DNA of 64,000 nt from Ardenticatena maritima (GCF_001306175.1 NZ_LGKN01000004.1:641446-705445); one strand, 5' to 3'; positions 17,754 through 26,576 are shown, counted from the stretch's first letter. Numbers and translations are program-made. The notes: a model not told the origin generated them from the letters alone.

Positions 17754-18389
17754 ATGTTTCCAGGCGACCCTTTCAACCGTCGAACCGTGCGCAAAATTCC
17801 CGTGCGCCCACGCAACAAACGCGATGACAAACAGGATGAACCGACCGACGACGTCGCCGCGCCACCCGCGAGCGACGATCCCCCCACCCCATCCACATCA
17901 CGCGATACCGTGCTCGACAATATCACCAAAGCCTTTCAACAGGAACTCGCGCAAGCCTACAAAGAGCGCGACGAATGGCAACAACGCTACGCCGAGTTGG
18001 AAAAAGAAACGCGCCACATGCGTGAACGCCTGCGCCGCATTGCCGAAGAAGAAGCGTTCCGCGAGCAAATTCGCACGCTTGAAAAGATGCTCGACATCGC
18101 CGACAATATCGAACGCGCCCTCGCCGCGGCTGACGAACCGTCCGCCCTGGCGGAAGGCGTGCGGCTGACGTACCGCGAATTGATGCGCGCCCTGCAAGAC
18201 CTGGGGGTTGAGCGTATCGAAGCCCTGGGGCAACCATTCGACCCGGCGTTTCACCACGCTGTGGGGGTTGTGGCAACAGATGAGCATGCGCCGGGCACGG
18301 TTGTCGCCGTGGAGCGCCCCGGCTATCGCTATCGGGGGCGTGTGTTGCGTCCGGCGTTTGTGCATGTTGCCGCCGAACCGACGACATAA
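17754..18389 (+). CDS. grpE: nucleotide exchange factor GrpE
   Basis: GrpE releases ADP from DnaK. The 211-residue protein has a disordered, charged N-terminus (about 1-50), the long dimerising helix (about 55-115, EWQQRYAELEKETRHMRERLRR), the four-helix region with LDIADNIERAL, and the C-terminal beta-wing with the signature GQPFDPAFHHAVGVV and VERPGYRYRGRVLRPAFVHV. The wing motif is intact. No dnaK gene is in the window; a DnaJ-class gene follows 66 bases later. Confidence 0.92.
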   Translation: MFPGDPFNRRTVRKIPVRPRNKRDDKQDEPTDDVAAPPASDDPPTPSTSRDTVLDNITKAFQQELAQAYKERDEWQQRYAELEKETRHMRERLRRIAEEEAFREQIRTLEKMLDIADNIERALAAADEPSALAEGVRLTYRELMRALQDLGVERIEALGQPFDPAFHHAVGVVATDEHAPGTVVAVERPGYRYRGRVLRPAFVHVAAEPTT

Positions 18390-18455
18390 AGCATCATCTC
18401 CATCAAATATCCACACTGTTGGGATACACTCAGCGCAAGCAAAGATAGGTGGCCT

Positions 18456-19298
18456 ATGGCAAAAGATTACTATGCCATTCTAGGTGTTTCGGTGACAGCA
18501 ACCCAAGAAGAAATCAAACACGCCTACCGCCAATTGGCGCGCCGATACCACCCCGACCGCAATCCGGGGGATAAAGTCGCCGAAGAACGCTTCAAAGAAA
18601 TCAACGAAGCCTATGAAATTCTGGGCGACCCGGTCAAACGCCGTCGCTACGACGCCACCCGCACAACGTCGCATACGCGCTCATTCAGCGGCTGGAGCCG
18701 TCCAAGCGGCGGCTCGGTGAACTTTGAGGATATTTTTGAATCCATCTTCAACAATTTTTCGCGGCACCAGCAGGCAAGCCCGCAACAAGCCGATATTGAG
18801 CAAGAAGTCGAAATCACGTTGCGCGAAGCCTACAACGGCACGCGCCGCTTGATTACACTGAACGGAGAGCAATTTGAGGTGAAAATTCCGCCCGGCGTCT
18901 ATACGGGCGCAAAAGTGCGTGTGCGCGGCAAGGGGCGCCGCCTGCCCAATGGACGACGGGGCGATTTGTACCTGCTGATTGAAGTCATGGACGATCCGGT
19001 TTTCCAGCGCGTCGGCGATGACCTGATTGTCCCCGTCAAAATTGACCTTTACACCGCTGTGTTAGGCGGTGAAGCCGACGTCCCCACGCTGGACGGCAAA
19101 GTTGTTTTGCGTATTCCGCCGGGCACAGGCGGCGGCAAACGATTGCGAATTCGGGGCAAAGGTATGCCCAATTTGAAAGAACCGGGGCGTTTTGGCGACC
19201 TTTACGCCGACATTATCGTCACTGTGCCAACGTCACTCTCGCCACGCGAGCGCGAACTGTTTGAAGAATTACGCCGTTTGCGTCAGGGGAATGCGTAA
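18456..19298 (+). CDS. DnaJ-class chaperone without zinc finger (CbpA/DnaJ2 type)
   Basis: The 280-residue protein begins with a J domain (MAKDYYAILGV, HPD at 32-34, EAYEILGDPVKRRRYD), has a Gly/Ser/Phe-rich linker (about 68-105), and then goes straight to the two beta-barrel substrate-binding domains (VEITLREAYNGTRRL, IPPGVYTGAKVRVRGKGRR, LRIRGKGMPNL). There are no CxxCxGxG zinc repeats, so it is a type II J protein like CbpA. It would deliver clients to DnaK. GGTGG precedes the ATG; grpE lies upstream and the HtrA gene downstream. Confidence 0.9.
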   Translation: MAKDYYAILGVSVTATQEEIKHAYRQLARRYHPDRNPGDKVAEERFKEINEAYEILGDPVKRRRYDATRTTSHTRSFSGWSRPSGGSVNFEDIFESIFNNFSRHQQASPQQADIEQEVEITLREAYNGTRRLITLNGEQFEVKIPPGVYTGAKVRVRGKGRRLPNGRRGDLYLLIEVMDDPVFQRVGDDLIVPVKIDLYTAVLGGEADVPTLDGKVVLRIPPGTGGGKRLRIRGKGMPNLKEPGRFGDLYADIIVTVPTSLSPRERELFEELRRLRQGNA

Positions 19299-19345
19299 AC
19301 CACAATGCAACGCCAACAAATTGACCATCATGAGGAGTAGGGACG

Positions 19346-20590
19346 ATGAGCCGAAACAGTCGCGCACTCATCACAGCCTTTTTGAGCATCATTCTGGTTT
19401 CTATTTTGTGCCTCTGCATCATGGTTGCGGGTATCTTTTTCTGGGAACAGAGCGGTGGCTCGCAAGCCTTTATGGATTCTTTTACAGAAACACAAGAAGA
19501 AACACCTGCCATAACGGCGCCTGAACAAGAAGAAGCACAACCCCCAAGCGAAGAACCCGCTGCGCCCACCGACCTGGCCGCATTGACGGATGAACAAATC
19601 GTCGCGGCGCAAAGTCGGGTCATTCGGCGCGTCTATGAACGGGTTGCGCCCAGCGTGGTGAACATCGTCGTCACAAGCGATTCGCTTTTGGGCGGCGGCG
19701 AAGGCAGCGGCTTCGTGATTGACAAAGAGGGGCACATCGTCACCAACAACCACGTTGTCGCCGACGCAAACGAGATTATCGTCAAATTCTCGGAAGAAAC
19801 GGAAGTCAAAGCCTCGTTGGTCGGGACAGCGCCGGACGTTGACCTGGCGGTCATCAAAGTTGAGGTTGACCCCTCTATTCTGGTGCCCGTTGAAATGGGG
19901 AGCATGAACGACCTTGCTGTGGGGGATTTGGTCATTGCGATCGGCAACCCCTTCGGGTTTGAACGCACAGTGACAACCGGCATTGTGAGCGCCCTGGGGC
20001 GCACCATTCCCCGCGCCACGGGGCAATTCTCCTTGCCCAACCTCATCCAGACCGACGCCGCCATCAACCCCGGCAACTCTGGTGGTCCCTTGCTGGACAT
20101 TCATGGCCGCGTTGTCGGTGTGAATACCCTCATCTTCTCCCAAACCCCAGGCGCCAATTCGGGGGTCGGGTTTGCCATTCCCATTGATACGGTAAAGCGC
20201 GTCGTGCCGGACCTCATCGAGACGGGGCAATTCCAGTATCCGTACATTGGCATTCAGGCGCTGACGCTGACGCCCACGCTCGCCGAGGCGTTGGGCACCA
20301 GTGTGCAACATGGCGTTCTGGTACAAGAAGTGATTCCCGATTCACCCGCTGAAAAAGCCGGCTTGCGCGGTGGCGACGAAGAAGTCGAGATTCCAGGGTT
20401 CGGGCTTGTTCGTAAAGGTGGCGATATCATTATCGGGGTTGACGATGTGCAAGTGGAATCTTTCGACGACTTGATCAACTACCTGGACACGAAGCGCGTC
20501 GGCGACACCATCCGCTTGCGAATCGTGCGCAACGGCGAAGAGCAAGAACTGGACCTGACGCTTGGTCCGCGCCCGCAATCGTTGCCGTAA
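19346..20590 (+). CDS. HtrA/DegP-type serine protease with PDZ domain
   Basis: This 414-residue envelope protease has an N-terminal membrane anchor (about 7-34), an acidic, Pro-rich linker, a trypsin-like domain with the triad H136 (NNHVVAD), D166 (DVDLAVIKV) and S245 (GNSGGPLL), and one C-terminal PDZ domain (about 305-405, HGVLVQEVIPDSPAEKAGLRGGD). By family it degrades misfolded proteins outside the membrane. The ATG has GAGGAG upstream. Its position after grpE and dnaJ fits a stress unit. A bidirectional terminator follows. Confidence 0.93.
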   Translation: MSRNSRALITAFLSIILVSILCLCIMVAGIFFWEQSGGSQAFMDSFTETQEETPAITAPEQEEAQPPSEEPAAPTDLAALTDEQIVAAQSRVIRRVYERVAPSVVNIVVTSDSLLGGGEGSGFVIDKEGHIVTNNHVVADANEIIVKFSEETEVKASLVGTAPDVDLAVIKVEVDPSILVPVEMGSMNDLAVGDLVIAIGNPFGFERTVTTGIVSALGRTIPRATGQFSLPNLIQTDAAINPGNSGGPLLDIHGRVVGVNTLIFSQTPGANSGVGFAIPIDTVKRVVPDLIETGQFQYPYIGIQALTLTPTLAEALGTSVQHGVLVQEVIPDSPAEKAGLRGGDEEVEIPGFGLVRKGGDIIIGVDDVQVESFDDLINYLDTKRVGDTIRLRIVRNGEEQELDLTLGPRPQSLP

Positions 20591-20610
20591 ACCATACACA
20601 CGCTTCACAC

Positions 20611-20642
20611 AAAACCCCCGCCACACCAGGGCGGGGGTTTTT
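20611..20642. terminator. bidirectional terminator between htrA and the XrtG locus
   Basis: A 12-bp stem (20611-20622 with 20630-20641) with A and T tracts on either side can end transcription from both converging units. Confidence 0.8.
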
Positions 20643-20658
20643 CTCTTCCACAAACCGC

Positions 20659-21999
20659 CTATTTGAGCGACGCCAGCAAAGCGGCATACGCTTGCGTTGC
20701 ACGCCGTTGCACATCGGCAACACCGGCGCGCACTTGCTGCATGGGGTCGCTCACGCGCCACGTTCCCGGTTCCGCCATCGCATGCAAGAACCCACTCAAT
20801 CGGAACCAATACACCAGCATGCGGTATGCCGGCAGCAAAAAGAGTACCCACCAGGCTGCACGTGCCCGCCGCCAGGCAAAAGGTGGCGCGCTGGAGAGCG
20901 CCACCGCCACCCACAGCAGGTCAATACCGAGATAGAAGAAATACAACACGATAAACGTCGTCACAATCAGCGAAAGCGAATACCCAAAAAACACCAGCAC
21001 AGGCAACAAAAACGTCCAGACGGCGCGCGGAAATGAAAGCGTGTGGTCAATCAGGAGCACACGGCGCGGGTTGAACCCCCAAAACGCCCACCAGGGGCGC
21101 TTGAGCAAATGGCGGTGGCGGGCGCTCACCTCAACCTGTCCACGTTGCCAGCGCACACGTTGCGCATAGAGCGCGCTCAGTGATTCAATGGAATGGACGT
21201 AAGCAATCGCCGTGGAAATCGCGCCGACACGCTTATCGCGAAAACGTTCGTAGAATTCAAATGTCAGGTCGGTGTCCTCGGTGACGGTGAGTTGGGAGTA
21301 CAGGAACGTTTCCAGCAGGGCTTCGCGCCGAAAGATGGAGAACGCCCCCGAAAGCGTGTAGAGATTGTTCAACAACGTCTGATGCTCACGCCCCACGTGG
21401 AACGCTGTGAGATACTCAAAAAACTCGCATTCGGCCAACACGCGCCGCGCCAACGAGGCATCCGGTGGCGGCGGCAACACTTGGATAGAACCGGTGGCGG
21501 CCACCATATCCGGCTCCACTTCAAAGACTTCCACGACTTTGCGCACAGCGTCGGGCGCGAGCACCACATCGCTATCTACGTTGAAAATGTATTGCCCACG
21601 CGCGAGATGAATACCTGCATTGAGCGCCCACGCTTTGCCTTTGTTGAGAATGGTGTGCCAGCGCATGTGCAAGGGCAATTCGGCTTGCAAACGGGCAAAC
21701 ACACCAAACGAGTTATCCGTCGTACCGTTGCTGATACAAAGAATTTCCATCCGGTCGAGTGGGTAGTCTTGCGCAGCAATGGAACGCAGGCAAGGCTCCA
21801 ATGTCTCTTCACTGTTGTACACAGGGATGACAATCGAAATGAAAGGGTAATACGTCAGCGGGCGATACAAACGCCGCCGACGGTAGCGCATTGCCAACAC
21901 GCCCACCACGTTGGCAATCGCGGTAGTCAAGTCAACCAGTATGGGGACGAGCAGCCACACCCCCCAAAAGATGATGAAACGCCATACCTGCTCACTCAT
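20659..21999 (-). CDS. XrtG-associated family 2 glycosyltransferase
   Basis: The 446-residue membrane glycosyltransferase has an N-terminal helix, a GT-A domain (FISIVIPVYNSEETLEPCL, nucleotide-sugar DxD in FNVDSDVV, TEDTDLTFEF, acceptor motif QRVRWQRGQ) and three or four C-terminal helices (about 315-395). It resembles the TIGR03111 type always found next to XrtG in Gram-positive bacteria, as I recall that family. It would transfer a sugar from a cytoplasmic donor to a lipid or growing glycan. Its ATG overlaps the xrtG stop by four bases (ATGA), so the two are translationally coupled. Confidence 0.85.
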   Translation of the reverse strand: MSEQVWRFIIFWGVWLLVPILVDLTTAIANVVGVLAMRYRRRRLYRPLTYYPFISIVIPVYNSEETLEPCLRSIAAQDYPLDRMEILCISNGTTDNSFGVFARLQAELPLHMRWHTILNKGKAWALNAGIHLARGQYIFNVDSDVVLAPDAVRKVVEVFEVEPDMVAATGSIQVLPPPPDASLARRVLAECEFFEYLTAFHVGREHQTLLNNLYTLSGAFSIFRREALLETFLYSQLTVTEDTDLTFEFYERFRDKRVGAISTAIAYVHSIESLSALYAQRVRWQRGQVEVSARHRHLLKRPWWAFWGFNPRRVLLIDHTLSFPRAVWTFLLPVLVFFGYSLSLIVTTFIVLYFFYLGIDLLWVAVALSSAPPFAWRRARAAWWVLFLLPAYRMLVYWFRLSGFLHAMAEPGTWRVSDPMQQVRAGVADVQRRATQAYAALLASLK

Positions 22000-22622
22000 G
22001 ACGTCCGCCTCATCTGCAAGGCTTCCTGCTGACGTTGATACACATCGTCAATGCTCACGCGCGTAATCAACCACCAGAAAATGGCGACAATGCAGGCGAA
22101 GAAAACCAGTTTGCCCAGATACGTATGCGCAAGCACCAGCCAGGATTTCCCCATGTAGTGCAAAATCACCACGATGAGCAGCACGCGCACAATGTTGGCC
22201 GCCCATGTCGCCACAAGCCCAAGCGTCAGATACCATGTGCGGCGCGGTAATGACCAACCGGGGTAGAAGACGAGCAGGCTCGCCAGCACCGACAATTCCA
22301 ACAAGCCCGAAGATTCCACCCCAATGCGCAACATTGTCCACCCCACATCCTGCTCAATCACCAGTACCAGCAAAACCCCCGGCGCGCCGCGAAAAATGCG
22401 TGTCGGGATACCAATGCTCTCACACAAAACGTGCACCGTCCACGCGACCGAATGCGCCAAGGTCATTTCCAGCCCCAGGAATGGACCCGCCAAGAGAATC
22501 AACCCATAGGCAAGCCCCACCGTCGCGATGATGTAATACGGCAACCAAATGCGGTACGCGCGCAAAAAGAGCACCAGCGCGCCCCACGCGCCCACCCCAA
22601 GCACAAACCAGACCAGGCTCAT
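21996..22622 (-). CDS. xrtG: exosortase family protein XrtG-like, catalytic Cys replaced by Ser
   Basis: This 208-residue integral membrane protein has about six helices and the exosortase/archaeosortase motif spacing: ESSGLLE (S104 where the family has Cys in CSG), NIVR (R146) and HTYLG (H166). Arg and His are kept; the nucleophile Cys is not. Exosortases process proteins with C-terminal membrane tails at the outer face of the membrane. The neighbours (GT2, PTPS-like protein, large PTPS-related membrane protein, a secreted protein with a C-terminal helix) identify the Gram-positive G type. The start at 22622 was chosen over a longer frame because its ATGA overlaps the preceding stop. Confidence 0.8.
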   Translation of the reverse strand: MSLVWFVLGVGAWGALVLFLRAYRIWLPYYIIATVGLAYGLILLAGPFLGLEMTLAHSVAWTVHVLCESIGIPTRIFRGAPGVLLVLVIEQDVGWTMLRIGVESSGLLELSVLASLLVFYPGWSLPRRTWYLTLGLVATWAANIVRVLLIVVILHYMGKSWLVLAHTYLGKLVFFACIVAIFWWLITRVSIDDVYQRQQEALQMRRTS

Positions 22623-23287
22623 GACAGCCGCCTCCGTTGCCGAGCGAGCAACAACGCCCCACTCAATGCCACAACACCAATCAAGGGCCACCCTAACGCA
22701 TTTGCCGGGCTCCACTGCACTTCCTGTGTCGTATCTTCAATACGGTCGGGGTGTTGGTTGTGTGTTGTGGCGGCAAACATGAGCATGGTTTGTCCGGGAA
22801 TAATACCCAAGACATCAAACGGCACACCCCACTCAACACGCAAGCCCCCTTCTTGACGGCTTTCGCCCCAGTCGGCGTTGTGTGCAATCTGCGCGATAAA
22901 GCCTCCCGTGCCGTCGTACACTTCAACATCCACTTGCGAACCTTGGTTCTTGGGCTGGTAACGCACAAAAATACGGCGGTCGCCGGGTTCGCCGTAATTG
23001 CCGTTGTTGTTCGTATCAAGAAAGAGCGAAATTTCCAATTTTGTGTTATCACTTGCCCACCGCTCTAACATGAAGTAGAGCGTTTCCTCATTCGGGTTGG
23101 TATCGAAATAGAGCCGACGAATGTCGTTTTCTTTATCGGCATCGCCAGGTGGGTCTTCAACGTAAGGGTGTCCGTCCCATTCCCCCATGTTGCTATCCAA
23201 CACAATGGGGCCATTCGCCAGCACCGGGCGTGCAAGCGTCATCATCAGCACGAGTACAACCAGAACAACCTTTCCTATTCGCCACAT
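22619..23287 (-). CDS. secreted protein with C-terminal membrane tail, candidate XrtG substrate
   Basis: The 222-residue protein has a signal peptide (about 1-24, ending PVLA), an extracellular domain that starts IVLDSNMGEWDGHPYV and looks like a beta-sandwich of the DOMON/CBM9-like kind, then a C-terminal tail of sorting-signal form: SPANALGWPLIG, a hydrophobic helix and the cluster RQRRR at the end. A tripartite motif-helix-basic tail next to an exosortase gene is the classic substrate arrangement, as with the single Firmicu-CTERM protein of XrtG loci. It overlaps xrtG by four bases. Confidence 0.75.
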   Translation of the reverse strand: MWRIGKVVLVVLVLMMTLARPVLANGPIVLDSNMGEWDGHPYVEDPPGDADKENDIRRLYFDTNPNEETLYFMLERWASDNTKLEISLFLDTNNNGNYGEPGDRRIFVRYQPKNQGSQVDVEVYDGTGGFIAQIAHNADWGESRQEGGLRVEWGVPFDVLGIIPGQTMLMFAATTHNQHPDRIEDTTQEVQWSPANALGWPLIGVVALSGALLLARQRRRLS

Positions 23288-23295
23288 ACATTACC

Positions 23296-25854
23296 TCACG
23301 AAGAAACCTGCACACCTTCCGGCATGGGATACCACGTTGGCCAAAGTGGGCGCTCCGCCGGTGTACGCCGCACATACCAGAGCAACACGAATAAGAAGAC
23401 CACCCCCGCCAGACTGACAAGCCGCCCGACCGTGTAAATCGGCGGCGGCTGGAACCGCAGCGCCACCTGGTGCGTCCCAGCCGGGGCATCCATCACCAGC
23501 AAGCGTTCATAGGATTGATACGCAGAGGGAGCATCATCCAGGGTGAGCGCCCAGCGGTCATGGGCGGCAATGGGCACAAAGAGCGTTTGCGGCGTTTCCA
23601 AAGTGTAGGTGAAGCGATACCCAAACGTGCCAGCCTTGTATGCCTGCAACGGCACGGGGTGCACCACCGGGAGCGCGTGCGCCGTCAAACCAGTCGCTTC
23701 TTCCAGCAGATGAATAGCGTCCACATCGCCGCGCGCCAGGGTGTAGAAAAAGAGGTTGTACCCCACAAACCAGACACGCCCGCCGTCAACATCTTTGTAG
23801 CCGACCAGCGTGGCTTTTTCTCCAATGTAGGACGTTGTCGCCACATCACCACTCAGCCCCTGGGGCGTGTGCGTGTACCACAAAATGGATTTTTCGCCGT
23901 CATGCGTTCCAAAAGGCGAGAGCGTCATCGTCTCGCCAGTCGCCAGATTGACAGGCACGGGACGTTCGTCCAGCACCACCGGTTCCCCCCACACATCCAA
24001 AAAATGCGGAATGCTCGCCATCGGGTCCGGGGGTGTACCCGTCAAGTCAATCACCACACGCACACCCGCCCGCGCCACATCACGCACCAGCGCTTCGGCA
24101 CGCTGCTTGTCATGCCACTGAAACCCCGACAACACCAGTAGCGGATACCGCGTCAACTCATCCAGCGTGTAGTCATCGAGATAAGGCGATGTGCCCATCA
24201 CAATTGAAGGGAAAATGTAAGCCGCATTTTGCGCGCCGCGCCCAATCCCCAACCCCTGCCACTCCACAACGAACGCACGGGGTTCCCCATCACGGTGATA
24301 GAGGGCAATCTCTTCACCATCGTACAAACGCTGAAACCCATGCCCCTGAAGCCCGCGCATCACATCGTTCACTGTCGGCAGGCGCTTCAAGACCACGACA
24401 TCATCCACACCATACACATCCAGGCGAGACAAAACGTAGGGGATAAACCCGGTTTGCAACGCCTCATTGAGCGCGGCAACCGTGCGAGCCGTTGTTGCGC
24501 CCTGATACGCCCAGCCAAACACCTGCTCCCGCCCTTGCACAGCAAACCAATAGGACGTTTTCGAGCCAAGCGCACTATGATCCAGCGTGGCGACGCGCCA
24601 GCCGGGCGTTTGCGCCAGGTTGGATACAACGGCTTCGAGATCGGGAGAAAGTGGACGCATGAAAACCAAACGCCGCCCCAGCATGAACTCGGCGCACACC
24701 AGCAACAAAAGCACCACTGGTACGACGCGCCAGCGCCCACGCCAGGGCACATCGCGCAGATACCAAAGTACGCCGAAGAGCACAAATGTGCTGGCAATCC
24801 CCAAAAAACGCGCCGGCCAGAGCAGGCTGTGCATGGGTAAAGCGTTGTAAAACGTGTTCACGCGTGGCGTTGAAAGCAGAATGCCCACAAAACCGACGCT
24901 CACCAACGCCAACGCCGCCGGAGACTGCCGACGTCGCCAGAGCAGCAGCATGAGCGCACCCATCAACAGGAACGCGCCCACTGTCATCGTTTCAATGTCC
25001 GACAAACGCACCCTTGGATCGAAGTAGTGCGCAATCGGCACAACCGCCAAGGCTTCGGTCATGGCGGTGGTGTCAATATCGGTAATGCCACCCGTCAAAC
25101 TGGGGAACAACCACCAGCCGCTCAGCATGATACCAATCACCAATGCGGCAATCACGCGCAAAGCGCGGCGCATTCCGCCGGAGAACGCCATCACCCATGC
25201 CAGGCTGAGCAACGCCAGCATTGCCGCATAAATCGCCGCCATCATGGCATGGCTCAGCACGGTGAGCGCCATGCCAACGGCGATGATGAACAGATGTCGA
25301 GCGCGCCCATCCGGTTCCAGCGCACGCAACACGGCAAAGAGCAGCCAGGGCAACAAAGCAATTGCCACCACCCGCGGGACGTTTCCATCAGCAAACGCGA
25401 CACGCACATTGTCGGGCAATATCAAGTACAATGCGCCCCCCACAAGCGCCCACCCCATGCCCAGCCAGCGCCGATAGAGCAACCAGCCACACGCGCCCAC
25501 AAGCAGCGCACCAACCATGAGCCAGTTGGTTGCGACAAGCATATTGGGCGCAACCTGCGCCAGAGCAGCGATGAGGTAATACGCCGCCGGGGGATAGTAG
25601 CGCAGCATTTGCAACCCCATGTACCAGCCCGGAAACAAGTCGGGGTACCAGACACCCTGCGCCACACTTTCGGCGAGATAGGTGGCTTTGAGAACATGCC
25701 CCAACGTGTCCGGCGCCCAGGGATACGTCCCGGCAGGTGCGAACAGCACTGGTGCATAAAACCAAAGCGCCCCAGCCAGAAGCCCCAAGGCGCCCCCCAG
25801 CCACCAGCCTATGGGTTTGAAGGCTTCAACTTGCCTGTTGCGCACGGTGTTCAT
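23296..25854 (-). CDS. large membrane protein of the PTPS-related (PF10131-like) family
   Basis: The 852-residue protein has roughly a dozen membrane helices in its first half (about 20-420), with an early periplasmic loop typical of GT-C glycosyltransferases (PWAPDTLGHVLKATYLAES, then GWYMGLQMLRYYPPAAYY), a large extracytoplasmic domain (about 430-810) and a final helix (near 820). The family name 6-pyruvoyl-tetrahydropterin-synthase-related is historical; a lipid-linked sugar transferase is more likely. The gene begins inside the end of the PTPS-like gene. The start at 25854 has GGAG six bases upstream; an ATG at 25866 is possible. Confidence 0.78.
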   Translation of the reverse strand: MNTVRNRQVEAFKPIGWWLGGALGLLAGALWFYAPVLFAPAGTYPWAPDTLGHVLKATYLAESVAQGVWYPDLFPGWYMGLQMLRYYPPAAYYLIAALAQVAPNMLVATNWLMVGALLVGACGWLLYRRWLGMGWALVGGALYLILPDNVRVAFADGNVPRVVAIALLPWLLFAVLRALEPDGRARHLFIIAVGMALTVLSHAMMAAIYAAMLALLSLAWVMAFSGGMRRALRVIAALVIGIMLSGWWLFPSLTGGITDIDTTAMTEALAVVPIAHYFDPRVRLSDIETMTVGAFLLMGALMLLLWRRRQSPAALALVSVGFVGILLSTPRVNTFYNALPMHSLLWPARFLGIASTFVLFGVLWYLRDVPWRGRWRVVPVVLLLLVCAEFMLGRRLVFMRPLSPDLEAVVSNLAQTPGWRVATLDHSALGSKTSYWFAVQGREQVFGWAYQGATTARTVAALNEALQTGFIPYVLSRLDVYGVDDVVVLKRLPTVNDVMRGLQGHGFQRLYDGEEIALYHRDGEPRAFVVEWQGLGIGRGAQNAAYIFPSIVMGTSPYLDDYTLDELTRYPLLVLSGFQWHDKQRAEALVRDVARAGVRVVIDLTGTPPDPMASIPHFLDVWGEPVVLDERPVPVNLATGETMTLSPFGTHDGEKSILWYTHTPQGLSGDVATTSYIGEKATLVGYKDVDGGRVWFVGYNLFFYTLARGDVDAIHLLEEATGLTAHALPVVHPVPLQAYKAGTFGYRFTYTLETPQTLFVPIAAHDRWALTLDDAPSAYQSYERLLVMDAPAGTHQVALRFQPPPIYTVGRLVSLAGVVFLFVLLWYVRRTPAERPLWPTWYPMPEGVQVSS

Positions 25855-26467
25855 CATCGTCTCCATGCTGCAACGCTTTCAAACTCGCCGCCTGCTGGGC
25901 ACGCATCAGCGCATAGAACCGTTTGCGCGTATCCGGTCGTCGCAATGCGCGCGAGGCTTCTTCTTGTTGAAAGCGCTCCTGCTCCACCGGTTCGAGCCGA
26001 AACGCGACAGACTCCGTCGGGGATTCCCACACCGTCACCCCGACCAACTCAACCGGCAAATCGGCGAGCAAGCGTTCCAACTGCTGAAAAAGTACAGCCG
26101 CCAGGTTTTCCGTTGTGGGTTGTAATCGCTGAAAAGGCGGCAAATCGTTCAACAACTGGTTGTTATACGCCGAGACCACCTGGTTCATCCGCTCACGAAT
26201 AGCCGTATACCCCACAACAACGTGCGAGTCTTGTTCTAATTGCCGACTGCGACAGCGCACTTGCAACCGATACGAATGCGTATGTACCTCGCCCGGTACG
26301 CCATTCATCACGACAAAGTGGCGCGCATTGAAGAACATATCGAGCGTGATTTCATAAACAAAGCCTTCGGGGGCCTTCAAAATACGCTCGATGTCAACGT
26401 CCCAAAACCCTTCAGGCAATGATGTTTCTTCAATTTTCTTTTCGTTATTCCTGGAAAAAAACGCCAT
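25826..26467 (-). CDS. 6-pyruvoyl-tetrahydropterin synthase-like protein without catalytic Cys
   Basis: This 213-residue member of the PTPS/QueD T-fold superfamily retains the zinc ligands H50 (FFNARHFV), H62 and H64 (VHTHSY), the PTTENLA motif and a WESPTESV loop that binds substrate in relatives. The Cys that normally stands four residues before the HxH pair is missing (P58), so the usual chemistry is unlikely. It matches the XrtG-linked TIGR03112 type as I remember it. The C-terminal 50 residues are a charged tail. It is the first gene of the locus; the start was chosen for AGGTG upstream and overlap-free leader. Confidence 0.8.
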   Translation of the reverse strand: MAFFSRNNEKKIEETSLPEGFWDVDIERILKAPEGFVYEITLDMFFNARHFVVMNGVPGEVHTHSYRLQVRCRSRQLEQDSHVVVGYTAIRERMNQVVSAYNNQLLNDLPPFQRLQPTTENLAAVLFQQLERLLADLPVELVGVTVWESPTESVAFRLEPVEQERFQQEEASRALRRPDTRKRFYALMRAQQAASLKALQHGDDDEHRAQQAS

Positions 26468-26479
26468 TTGCACACACCT

Positions 26480-26494
26480 GTTTTTTGAAAAAAC
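26480..26494. repeat. 15-bp perfect palindrome, copy 1
   Basis: GTTTTTTGAAAAAAC, centred on G26487, lies 13 bases before the first ATG of the XrtG operon. An identical copy lies 97 bases further upstream. Confidence 0.6.
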
Positions 26495-26510
26495 ACCCCA
26501 ATGTAATAAA

Positions 26511-26530
26511 GCCTGGAACACTGTCCAGGC
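26511..26530 (-). promoter_or_regulatory. hairpin in the XrtG operon leader
   Basis: GCCTGGA and TCCAGGC pair across a six-base loop, and on the minus strand TTTATTACATT follows. It could be a weak terminator (attenuator) in the leader or an operator near the transcript start. Confidence 0.4.
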
Positions 26531-26576
26531 GCATCATACATGTTTTAGATGAATCTTGTTTGTAAATGCGAATACC

